This document shows positions 36,360 to 45,898 of a stretch of DNA of 64,000 nt, piece by piece. Position 1 is the first letter of the stretch, and the number at the start of each line of letters is the position of its first letter. The notes beneath the pieces were generated by a model, which was not told the origin of the DNA, ran no database searches, and saw nothing but the letters and a program-made list of their open reading frames with translations. The stretch comes from Sabellastarte sp. h YS-2021 (lineage: Eukaryota; Annelida; Polychaeta; Sabellida; Sabellidae). The translations under genes and the position numbers were made by a program. The stretch lies in NCBI GenBank assembly GCA_964017235.1, contig OZ024930.1, positions 152,954,221 through 153,018,220 on the forward strand, in the 5' to 3' direction.

Positions 36360-36960
36360 AATATATTCCTTGTCCAGGCTATATCTTGGACACTGTAAGT
36401 GTAGGAAATAATACTTTGTTGGGATTGTAGGTGTGCAACATCATGGTTTGACCTTGATTTGCCCTTTAACTTTGCTGTAGTGACCCTGATCTTTAAAATA
36501 TTGTCTTGGCTATACCTCAGAAACTGTATGGTATGGGAAGTTACAACTTTTTAGGATCATTGGTTGGGGTTGTAGGTGTGCCACGTCATGGTATGACCTT
36601 GATTTGAACTTTGACCTTGCTGTATGTATGGCTTGCTGCAGCTGCTAATTATAAATAATTACTTTGTACTTTTACCTTATTGTTCTTGCTGTTTCCATTG
36701 ACAGCTATACTTCAATTAATAATTGTTATAGCTTCATAACTTTTAATTTACTTATTCATACTATCAGTTTGTTCTTAAATGGTCTTGTTTTTGATACTTT
36801 GTCTTTATATACATTTTCTCTCTCTTAAGTGTTATTGCTCTTGTACCTTATTTACACTGTAAGTTCTTTATGGAATGGTGCCTAGTGCACTTTGCTAGGA
36901 CTATGGTGTACAGGCATCTTTAATGCTACTTTTTACAGGTGTTGTCAAAGTTTTTCCTGT
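36360..36960 (+). mobile_element. Pearl/Helentron-like element, copy 2 (short)
   Basis: About two tandem units related to the array at 11835-13000 (GGCTATATCTTGGACACTGT, CAACATCATGG), then the same unique tail (TTTCCATTGACAGCTATACT ... TACATTTTCTCTC). The head and the end hairpin are not clear. Confidence 0.65.
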
Positions 36961-37261
36961 ATTTGTGCATATAAAATACTTCTGTGCAAAAGATTGCTAG
37001 TTTCATGCAACGGGCTAGTCACAAATGAATAAATTGCCCATTTCACAAAATAGGCAGGTCAGACTGGGCAAAGTATACATATATTTTTCATTTTACTGTG
37101 TACGAGTATGCACAATATATATTTATTATATATTGTTGACATAATAATGCTAAATGCAGAAAATAAAAATTTGACTAAAACATGTGGTACCATGCTTCTT
37201 GTATTGAGAAGAACTGAAAGTCAATAAATAATGATTTTAATTTTTTCTTTTCAAAACTCAG

Positions 37262-37400
37262 TTGGAGACTATGCCTGTCCAAGGTCGACGCCTAGCCAAA
37301 AGTGAAAAATCTAAGCAGGATTCTCTGAAGGCATGGATTGTTGGACCAGAACATGACTCAGATGAGTATGACACTGACCTGGAGGATGACTTTCCACCAG
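37262..37400 (+). CDS. LRRC74-like: LRRC74-like gene, exon 5
   Basis: Acceptor TTTTCAAAACTCAG, donor CCAG|GTGAGA. Phase 0 at the start, so both exon 4 and the alternative first exon can precede it. It encodes LETMPVQGRRLAKSEKSKQD and SLKAWIVGPEHDSDEYDTDL, followed by EDDFPP. The acidic Asp/Glu cluster resembles N-terminal regions of LRRC74-type proteins in character only. The following intron of 11 kb holds the DIRS element. Confidence 0.82.
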
Positions 37401-37604
37401 GTGAGATGTTTGGATTTTTATTTTGGTTTTATAACTAGAGTTTTGCTCTTTTTTCTAGAATAAGAAATTTGATATTTACCATAGTGTGTACAATTCTGAC
37501 TGCTGGACACACCCCATAAGATTAAAAATAGGAAGAAACACTTACAGGTATTTTTGAACAGATTAGATAAATGACCAAAGATTGTCACAAAAATCAATAA
37601 TTAA

Positions 37605-37770
37605 CCACCGACAAGGAGGTATGTGTAAAAGGCAACATTTATTTATTTGTCTGCAAAATAACTCGAAAAATTGTGGACAGCCTTTGATGAAATTCTTAGG
37701 AAATGTTGGCTGTGGCCCAAGAGAGAGATGATTAAATTTTGATGGTGATCTAAATGACAGTCTAGATTCA
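37605..37770 (+). repeat. Interspersed repeat, family of 8020 and 16600
   Basis: Contains ACAAGGAGGTATGTG, TTTGATGAAATTCTTAGGAA and GATTAAATTTTGATGGTGAT in the family's order. Confidence 0.7.
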
Positions 37771-37914
37771 GGAATTTTTTATCATTGTACTCATAAACCC
37801 TGTTTAGCCTTGTAGAAGCTCTGTTCTCTCCATGTGCTATTCTTGTTGGATATTACAGTACCAAACAATGAAAAGTAATATACAGGATTTTTCAGCAGCA
37901 AATTTTACAAAATG

Positions 37915-38215
37915 TATGATGAATTTAATAAACTGTGGTGAATCTCACATACTCAGTGATCAATATCACATATTGTATGGTGAATTTAACCTATTATATA
38001 GTGAATTTTACACACTGTATGGTAAATTCCGTTAACTATATTTTGAATTTCACAAACTGTATAGTGAATTCCACATACTGAAGGATAAATTTCATATACT
38101 ATATGATGAATATAACAAACTGTATAATGAATTGCATATACTGTATTATGAATTTCACATACTGTATGGTAAATTTCACATACTCTGCAGCTAATTTCAT
38201 GTACTGTATGATTTT
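37915..38215. repeat. 21-bp minisatellite
   Basis: About 13 diverged units of GTGAATTTCACATACTGTATG. Because 21 is a multiple of 3, the minus strand stays open for 85 codons (37986-38243) and gives a heptad-like CEIHYTV repeat. There is no sign that it is a gene. Confidence 0.85.
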
Positions 38216-40335
38216 GTGCAGTTAAGGTTAGGGAATAATTCAAAATGTACCTAATAAAATGTAAATGGATGTTTGTTGGTATTTCTGCTCTGTGGTAAAT
38301 ACAATGCTATTTGTCAAAATTTATATCCAGTGTTAAAGGTCAAATAAAAATTATAATAAATTGATTATGTGTGATTATACATGTGTGGAAACATGGGAAT
38401 ATTTCTTTACTTTTGTCTTATATTTACCAAAAAAATGTAAACGAAGTCAAATTAGCTTTTGCCTGTCAAATTTGAATACAAACAGTGATATTTGTGACAA
38501 ATATTTTTCACAGAGAAAATAATTCGCACACGTGAGTCAGTTACAGCAGAATTTTGTTTCCTATAAATATAGTAATATTACATTTCCTTCAATTCCTAGT
38601 AACTCTTAATTAGCTGTAACAATTAAGTTAAGCAGAAGTTGGCATTAGGATATTTTCATTGATATGTCTTCAAACAAAGCTTCACTAACTTCCTCTACTT
38701 TCAAATTCTAGCAATATATATTTTCTTCAAACATGGGAGTATCGCACCTTTGAATCTTTGTTGAAGATTCAGTGGCTAATTTTAGTCAGACTGGGCAAAA
38801 AAGTTTAACAAGGTTTGTGTGGCCACAAACATAAATGTATAAAACCCAACATTAAATGCTGATCTGTGCAATAGAACTTCAAAGTCCATGTTAGCATAAC
38901 ATTAGTCAGCTTGCATTTGATTCAATGAGTATCTGTTAAGTCTTCAATGGCACTCTTGTCAAATGTGGTAGACAATCATTTTACTTTCTCTTGTATGACT
39001 AGAAACTCATGTGTACAAGGCTATACACTGAATATTAAATGGATGAAATGCAACTTCAAAGTATATCTAGGTGTCATACAGGCTCAAGTGTTCACACCCT
39101 TGGCCACCAGCAAGTTTGTAATCGCTAATACAAGCTTAGCACCTCTAAGCAACAAGCCACCAGCAACTCATCACCAGTAGCTCTTTCATACCACATCTTC
39201 AGATTCCTCATCACAAATTTCTGTGACTTATGTAATTTCCAAACTGAGAGGAAGAAGACATAGAAGTAGTCTGTGTATCTGTTTTTTTATTGACAATAAC
39301 AATAGAAATTATGGAAGAATATTTTGCCATTGAATAATTTGTATACTTATATTTGAGTATAAAATGATATATTCTTAAGTTTTTGTGCCAACAAAGAATA
39401 ATAAAAATCCATGTAGACAAGTTTGACCTTTGAAAATGTTGGTGCTGAGTTGTTGATAATGGTGATGACTTGGTTGTTGATCAATATTCTTGATGATGAC
39501 TTAACTCATGTTCAGATGTAACACAGTCATAATACTATGCCTTGAATGTTTTATAATATAAACCATCGACCTTTTACCACAATTTTAAAGTTTTAACAAT
39601 TTATTTGGAATTAATTATTTAAAATTTAATGCTTAACATGTTTTCTTTTTTTCATGCTTTGTGATAATTTGCAAACTACTTTGATACTTATGATGTCATT
39701 CTTGAGCTATACATAATGCCTTTATTTCTGAAATAAAGAGTCACCATTTTGCAATTGAGTTCAAACTGTATATATTTATATTGATATTAAGCAGGAGTAT
39801 AAATACTTTATAGTTTACATTATATTACTTATTAAGTTATTACATTGACATTCAAGTTATAGTAAATACAAACATTTACAATAAAGCCCATCTCTGTCAG
39901 GCTTGTATGCCACTGGAAATGGTTGCTGATATAAAAATTACGGTACAGGCCAAAGGTTTTCTTTGTATTAGTTATCAATTGCAGTGGGTTGTAGTGTAAA
40001 AATACAGACTGATACAAAATATATTTGAAAGAGTTTTGTCAACTATGTGTACATATTGGAATATTACACAAATTAATCAAACCTAATCAGTTTTTTCTAT
40101 TTGTTTATCTTAAATTTGACATGATGTTCCAACTCTAAACGTCCATAATTCACATACCAATGGGTGAGTATTGAGCAATGGCATGAAAACATATATTTTA
40201 TAACTGTACATGACAATAGAGTAATATATTCTTCTTAGTCCATTTTACATAATTTCAGTTATTGTATTTTTTGTTGGCACAACATGTCCTTGTATTTCTA
40301 GATATCTCTAATGAATTTCTGGTATATATTTCAGA
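38216..40335. other. Intron DNA without recognizable features
   Basis: AT-rich. No supported feature. Confidence 0.45.
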
Positions 40336-41250
40336 CTTTCCCATTTTGACCCCACAGCCTTTAAGGGCTGTGTGGGTATTGTTTTCACCCATGGTTTCCA
40401 GATGGGTGGTCGTTTGGGTAGGTGGGAAAAAGCTTGTCCGGGCTGTATCTCAGAAACTGTAAGGCGTAGGAAGTTGGTACTTAGTAGGGACATTGGTTGG
40501 GGGATGTAGGTGTTCAATATCATGGTGTGACCTTCATTTGACCTTTGAGCTTGCCATAGTGACCTTGACCTTTAAAATCTTGTCTGGGCTATATCTTGGA
40601 AACCATATGGTATAGGAAGTTGATACTTTGTAGGGACATTGCTTAGGGAGTGCAGGTGTGCAACATTATGGTGTGACCTGGACCTTTTAAATCTTGTTAG
40701 CTGTATCTTAGAAACTGTAAGGTGTAGAAAGTTGATTCTTGGATGGATCATATGTTAGGGAGTGTTGGTATGCTAAGTCGTGGTATGACCTTTAACTTTG
40801 TCTCTGCCAAAGTGTGTTCACTTGACATATTTGAGATATATTTCTCTTAGCACAAAGCTATATGGATTGCTGTTACTGATTATTAAATGTACTTTTTTAT
40901 TTAATTGTGCTCTTTCCAATGACAGCTATACTTAAATTAATAAATTTTACAGCTACCTTATTTTTAGTTTTGGTGTTGCGCCTTGGAGTCTGCCTAGCAG
41001 ATATTAAGCGCTATAAAAGTATAGAATAGAATAGAATAGTTTACTGGTTAATACTGTCATCTTCGTATTGAATTGCCTTGTTTTAACACTTTATCTTTAC
41101 ATACATTTTCTCTACTTAAACATTACTTGAATCTTTATATAACTGACACTACTCTGAAAGTATCCTGATCTTTTTGTATTTCACTTCTATATCTCATAGT
41201 GCCAAAAATATTTTCCCCAGGCTGTAGGATACGGGTATCTCCAATGCAAT
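40336..41250 (+). mobile_element. Pearl/Helentron-like element, copy 3, with SINE/LINE-tail insertion
   Basis: The head is GGGTATTGTTTTCACCCATGG, preceded by a CCCCACAGCC..GGGCTGTGTGG hairpin. About three 145-bp-type units follow, then the same tail as copy 1, ending near TTTTCCCCAGGCTGTAGG. The tail is split at 40971-41040 by a short foreign insertion. The DIRS element begins 48 bp downstream. Confidence 0.7.
40971..41040 (+). mobile_element. Short L2-type 3' end insertion with (TAGAA)n tail
   Basis: GTTGCGCCTTGGAGTCTGCC ... GCGCTATAAAAGTATAGAAT, ending in repeats of TAGAA. It interrupts a tail sequence that is continuous in the pearl-like copy at 11750-13438. It is either a very short LINE 3' fragment or a SINE using the same 3' end. 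Confidence 0.65.
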
Positions 41251-41317
41251 TTTTATGATTTGTTTTATTTTTTTAAGGATTTTCTTTAAAAATAGGGATT
41301 TTATTGCGTTAATACAT

Positions 41318-41490
41318 CCTATCCAATGGACAATTGCTTTACCGGTCGGCGCGACCGGTCCCGCCAAACGACAGAAAAAGTCATTCTGTATAAAATACCG
41401 GCAGGACCGGTCTCAGAGTGTACATTCGCCAGGTGTCGCCTCGTGCATACTTCCTGTCTAGTCAGAATGACGTCATCGCGTCTTTTTTCG
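41318..41490 (+). repeat. DIRS left inverted terminal repeat
   Basis: 173 bp from CCTATCCAATGG to GCGTCTTTTTTCG, identical by eye to the reverse complement of 47315-47487. The outermost 20 bp (41298-41317, ATTTTATTGCGTTAATACAT) differ from the right end and are instead copied in the internal complementary region. It contains a TATAAAAT-like word and several ACCGGT sites, and probably holds the promoter. Confidence 0.93.
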
Positions 41491-41613
41491 TTTGGCGCGT
41501 GAGTGTACAGACGTGTTTTTCTACTGTGGTGAAACGTTTGAATTTTGTAAAGACTACCTTTTATATTGAACTTTATTTTAATTTCATCTATTCTACCTTA
41601 CTTCTGGAGTATT

Positions 41614-43587
41614 ATGGCGTCCCCTGGACAAAGAAGAGGGACTTGTGGCCACGCTATGGCATTATTTGACTCCCACACCAAGTGTGCGCGTTGCCGTGAT
41701 AAGGGGCTGGGCCAAGACGCATGTGTTGAGAAGAAGGACTGCTCCATTTGCAATAATTTCACAGCTGAGCAGAAGTTACAGTTGGCCACCCCCACCTATA
41801 GGGCCCGAAAAGATAAAGAACTCCAGAAGAAAACTGCCTCTCCCTCCCTTGTTGATCCGTCTTCAGTAACTGTTGTTGGGAAGGTTGAGAGTGGCAAGGG
41901 TGATTCTAGTGATAGAGGCGAAACCCCTTCTAAGAAGAAAAAGACCTCTCACAAATCCCCTAAGAAGACATCCAAGCCTCCGAAAGTGCCAGATTTTCAA
42001 GCTGACCTGAAATCCCTGGATGAGAAGTGGGCAGATCGCTTTACGCGTCTGGAGGCTCTCTTTTTGTCAAAGACTTTCCAGCTCCCGGTGGAACCGGTTC
42101 AGAGCTCCAATGTGGTGGTATCTGAGAAGCCCTTTATTCCACCAGCTCAGCAATCTACTAGCCAGAGTCCTGCTACCGGTTTGACCGGTAAGAAGAAGAA
42201 GACAGCCACCCAGCCTGTTGAGGCTCCCGGTGTGAAGAAGTCAGCCACCCAGCCTGTTGAGGCTCCCGGTGCTGAGACAGAGCTTCCACCAACCGACCAA
42301 ACTACAGTTTCCTCTGCTGGTGCCCCTGTTAGTGGTCGACCCGAGGTCCAGCCCCCAGGTCCCACTACTGCTGATCAACCGGAAGATTTTGCTTCAGAAG
42401 ATGATCAGTTTAGTGACCAGCCTGACCTCAGTTTAGATGAGGGTGAACTGTCTGAAGTGTTGTCAGCAGGTCCGGATCATGAAGAACCCATAGAAACGGA
42501 CCAGGAGTTAAGTGCAGAACAGACCTACAGAGAGACTCTACGTGGTGTTAGGTCGTTTATGGGCTGGGAGCAAGTGCCAGAGTTTGACTCTTCTTCTTCT
42601 GCACAAGACGACAACCCCTTTGCTGGCACCAGACCTCAGTTGCCCGGTAAAGTTTCTGTGAAGGTTCCGGTGGATGACAGGCTATGCCGGAAATTTGAAA
42701 AACTTAATATTACTGTACAGGAAGGATACCCATCCCGGGCTTCAGAAACTGCTGGCTTAGTCAAAGATCAGTTTGTCAAACCACCAAGAACTCTTAAATG
42801 GTATGACATGCATACAGACAAGAAGGATTTCTCCAGATCCAAAGTGTCTTCCTGGACTAACCAACCGGCACGCCTCAACAGTAGCTTTCCTCGAATTGCT
42901 AACCGGTCACTTCCTTCTGCTCCAGCCTCAAGACCTGTGTCACAGGATACGTTAAGGAAGTGGGAGAGAGCAGCCAGAGACCAAACTTATATGTGTAACC
43001 AGGCTGCCGCGTTTTCCCGTTGCCTCACCAAAGTGCAGGACTCTATGGCTTCTCAGTTGAAAGTGTTACAGAACGACAAGGGCAAGGGAAAATCTACCGG
43101 TAAATCTCATCAGGCTATTGAAGAACTGGACTTTCTAGTGACCTTTAACAAGAGCATCACACAGGCAATGGCCAGAACGATGCAAGATTTATCAGATGGT
43201 GTCTTCATTAATGTGGCCAACCTTACGCTAGCTAGAAGGGACAGCTACCTAGATTATTTGAAAGCCGGAATCAAACAGGACACTTTGAACGCTCTTAGGT
43301 CTGCCCCTCTGCATATGAGTGCCTTGTTTCCGGATCATCTCATCAGCAAAGCTGAGGAAGAAATAAGACACCATGAGGATAAACGTTCTGCCGGTTCTTC
43401 ACACAAGGGTCCCCAGCGTTTCCACCCTTACCACCAGTCCAGTAAACAACAGCAACTAGATCAGGACAGGAAACCCGGTCTACCTGCCTGGAAACAACTG
43501 GGTAGAAGGCGTGGACAAAGATCTCACCGGGGTCGTACTGCTTCATTTTCTCAGCGACCTGCCAAGACACAGAAGCAGTATAAATGA
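41614..43587 (+). CDS. DIRS ORF1, gag-like protein
   Basis: 657 codons from the ATG at 41614; the frame is open from 41566 but the first 16 codons lack coding character. Near the N-terminus is a Cys/His cluster (C11, C24, C27, C37, C43, C46) that may bind metal. Next come a Lys-rich segment (SKKKKTSHKSPKKTSKPPK), Pro/Thr-rich and acidic low-complexity regions with a 36-bp duplication (ATQPVEAPG twice, near 42200-42265), a more ordered C-terminal part and a basic Gln-rich tail. By analogy with other DIRS elements this is the structural protein that would package element RNA; sequence gives no stronger assignment. It ends in TGA followed by C, and the same frame stays open from there to 46809. 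The RT frame overlaps its last 77 bases. Confidence 0.85.
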   Translation: MASPGQRRGTCGHAMALFDSHTKCARCRDKGLGQDACVEKKDCSICNNFTAEQKLQLATPTYRARKDKELQKKTASPSLVDPSSVTVVGKVESGKGDSSDRGETPSKKKKTSHKSPKKTSKPPKVPDFQADLKSLDEKWADRFTRLEALFLSKTFQLPVEPVQSSNVVVSEKPFIPPAQQSTSQSPATGLTGKKKKTATQPVEAPGVKKSATQPVEAPGAETELPPTDQTTVSSAGAPVSGRPEVQPPGPTTADQPEDFASEDDQFSDQPDLSLDEGELSEVLSAGPDHEEPIETDQELSAEQTYRETLRGVRSFMGWEQVPEFDSSSSAQDDNPFAGTRPQLPGKVSVKVPVDDRLCRKFEKLNITVQEGYPSRASETAGLVKDQFVKPPRTLKWYDMHTDKKDFSRSKVSSWTNQPARLNSSFPRIANRSLPSAPASRPVSQDTLRKWERAARDQTYMCNQAAAFSRCLTKVQDSMASQLKVLQNDKGKGKSTGKSHQAIEELDFLVTFNKSITQAMARTMQDLSDGVFINVANLTLARRDSYLDYLKAGIKQDTLNALRSAPLHMSALFPDHLISKAEEEIRHHEDKRSAGSSHKGPQRFHPYHQSSKQQQLDQDRKPGLPAWKQLGRRRGQRSHRGRTASFSQRPAKTQKQYK

Positions 43588-45898
43588 CAATCACTGTGTT
43601 CAGTTTGTGACAGGGCACTTGTCTCCTGTAAGTGTGACCGGTCAGAAGGACTTTTGTGTGACCGGAAAATTACAGACAGAAACTCAATTACCTGTATATT
43701 GTCATGTTGCTTCTCATGTACCTTTTGCAGGAGGGTCGCCGCAAAAGAAAGGCGTAATTCCCGAACATCTAATGTCAATAAAATCTGTGAAAGGTGTTTC
43801 CTGTGTAAATCAATTGAGTTCTGTACAAAATGTCACAAATGTCCCACTTGTTGTACCAAATCCTCCTGTAGGTTCAAGATTGCACGAGTTCTGGGAAAAA
43901 TGGGCAGCCTTGGGTGTCAACCCCAAGGTCATATCAGTCCTCAGGGAGGGGTACATCCTACCCTTCCGGACCAGACCTTACTTGACCAGAAAACCCATAG
44001 TAACAAGCTGCTATGCAGATCCTCACAGGAACAGCTACCTGTTAGAGGCATTGCATCAGCTATTAGACAAAAAGGCTGTAGAAGTGGTTCAAAATCCTCA
44101 ATCCCTGGGCTTTTACAACCGGTTATTCCTGGTCCCCAAACCCAACAACCGGTGGCGACCCATCTTGGATCTGAGCAAACTAAACAATTATTTGAAAACA
44201 CAGTCGTTCAAAATGGAGACACCAGAGACAATACGTACCTCCCTCCAGACAGGGGAGTGGGTGACTTCCATAGATTTCAAAGACGCATACTTCCACATAC
44301 CTATAAACAGCCAGTCCAGGAAGTATATGCGTTTTCACCTTCAAGACAAGACTTACCAATTCAAAGCACTACCCTTTGGTCTGTCCACAGCCCCCATGGA
44401 ATTCACTGTGGTAGCCAAAGAGGTGAAATGGCTTGCAATGAGACAGGGTATAAGGATCCACCAGTACCTAGACGACTGGTTGGTCAGAGCCACATCCCAC
44501 CGGGTTTGTCTTCAACAGACGAAAGATCTGGTGTTACTCTGCAGGGAGTTGGGGTGGCTGGTAAACGAGGACAAATCAGAGCTGGAACCCAAACAAGTTT
44601 TCAACTTCGTAGGCTACCAGTTCGACTTGAAGGAAGGCAGGGTCAGACCCACCATAGAACGTTGGCAGACCCTACAAAGCAAAATACTGGAGATCTTATC
44701 AAACCCAATCTGTCCGGTCCGGAAACTAATGTCCCTGATCGGTCTGTTAACTGCGACAGAGAAGCAGGTACATTTGGGCAGACTACACATGAGACCCATA
44801 CAGTGGCATCTCAAGAACAATTGGAGGGTTCCAGAATCCCTGGAGAAGATAATTCCCATTCCAAAGTCACTCCACCCACATCTGAAATGGTGGCTGGAGG
44901 AAGACAATGTTGTTACAGGTCAACCTTTACACCCACTAGAGCATGCTCTGCAAATTTTTACAGACGCATCAAGAGAAGGGTGGGGTGCACACTTAAACGA
45001 GCATATAGCAAGGGGAAGCTGGTCACTCCCGGAAAGCAAGCTGCACATAAACTACCTAGAGTTAAAGGCAGTTCTTTTGGCACTACAAGAGTTCCAAGCT
45101 CTCTGCATGAACAAGGTAGTTCTCGTAGCTACCGACAATACCACTGTGGTAGCTTACATAAACAAAGAAGGGGGAATGAAGTCGGGCCCCCTGTGTGCCT
45201 TACTTTGGAGGATCCTCACTTGGTGCACAAGAAATCAAGTGACCCTCAAAGCTCGACATATTCCCGGCCGTCTCAATGTGATAGCAGACAAATTGTCCAG
45301 ACTGGGTCAGACCATCCAAACAGAATGGTCCCTCAATCCAGAGATTTTTCAAGCAATATGCAACCGGTGGCACACCCCTCAAGTGGACCTGTTTGCCACA
45401 AGGTTCAACAACAAGCTCCCACAGTTTGTCTCACCGGTCCCAGACCCCCAGGCCTGGGCAGTGGATGCTCTCAGCCTGTCTTGGGAGGGACTGGATCCAT
45501 ACGCCTTCCCACCAGCAGCCATCTTGGGCAAAGTGGTGGAGAAGTTACAGGACTACCCCTGCAACAGAATAATTCTGATTGCTCCAGGGTGGCCCAACAT
45601 GCCATGGTTTTGGGACCTGGTGGCAATGTCAAGCCAGATCCCACTGTGTCTGCCCAGCATACCCAACCTAGTGTCTCAACCATTCAACCAGGTCCTTCAC
45701 AGGAACCTGTCGAATCTGAACCTGCATGCCTGGCTCCTAGAGCCTCAGCAATCAAAGAGCACGGCTTCTCTGAGGCAGTGGCAGCACGAATTGAGGCTCC
45801 TCAAAGAAGATCAACCAGATCTGTCTATGAGGCAAAGTGGACCATTTTTACAAAGTGGTGCCTCAGTAATCAGGTGGACTTCAGGGCACCACCTCTGA
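43511..45898 (+). CDS. DIRS RT-RNase H (with putative methyltransferase-like domain)
   Basis: 795-codon frame. Residues 160-400 are the reverse transcriptase: SIDFKDAYFHIPI at 253-265, LPFGLSTAP at 287-295 and catalytic YLDD at 319-322. RNase H follows, with FTDAS at 483-487, LELKA near 516-520, ATDN at 540-543 and IADKLSR at 591-597, giving the D-E-D-D set. Residues 625-710 (VDLFATRFNNKLPQFVSP ... LIAPGWPNMPWFWDL) lie where DIRS elements carry an adenine-methyltransferase-like domain; this label is tentative. The frame begins at a GTG inside ORF1 and the first in-frame ATG is near 43770, so expression may use a frameshift, readthrough or internal initiation. The C-terminus overlaps the recombinase domain in another frame. 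Confidence 0.92.
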   Translation: MDKDLTGVVLLHFLSDLPRHRSSINDNHCVQFVTGHLSPVSVTGQKDFCVTGKLQTETQLPVYCHVASHVPFAGGSPQKKGVIPEHLMSIKSVKGVSCVNQLSSVQNVTNVPLVVPNPPVGSRLHEFWEKWAALGVNPKVISVLREGYILPFRTRPYLTRKPIVTSCYADPHRNSYLLEALHQLLDKKAVEVVQNPQSLGFYNRLFLVPKPNNRWRPILDLSKLNNYLKTQSFKMETPETIRTSLQTGEWVTSIDFKDAYFHIPINSQSRKYMRFHLQDKTYQFKALPFGLSTAPMEFTVVAKEVKWLAMRQGIRIHQYLDDWLVRATSHRVCLQQTKDLVLLCRELGWLVNEDKSELEPKQVFNFVGYQFDLKEGRVRPTIERWQTLQSKILEILSNPICPVRKLMSLIGLLTATEKQVHLGRLHMRPIQWHLKNNWRVPESLEKIIPIPKSLHPHLKWWLEEDNVVTGQPLHPLEHALQIFTDASREGWGAHLNEHIARGSWSLPESKLHINYLELKAVLLALQEFQALCMNKVVLVATDNTTVVAYINKEGGMKSGPLCALLWRILTWCTRNQVTLKARHIPGRLNVIADKLSRLGQTIQTEWSLNPEIFQAICNRWHTPQVDLFATRFNNKLPQFVSPVPDPQAWAVDALSLSWEGLDPYAFPPAAILGKVVEKLQDYPCNRIILIAPGWPNMPWFWDLVAMSSQIPLCLPSIPNLVSQPFNQVLHRNLSNLNLHAWLLEPQQSKSTASLRQWQHELRLLKEDQPDLSMRQSGPFLQSGASVIRWTSGHHL

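Noticed and set aside
43941-45683. Several minus-strand ORFs across the DIRS RT region
   Set aside because: They are shadows of the strongly coding plus strand, without recognizable domains.
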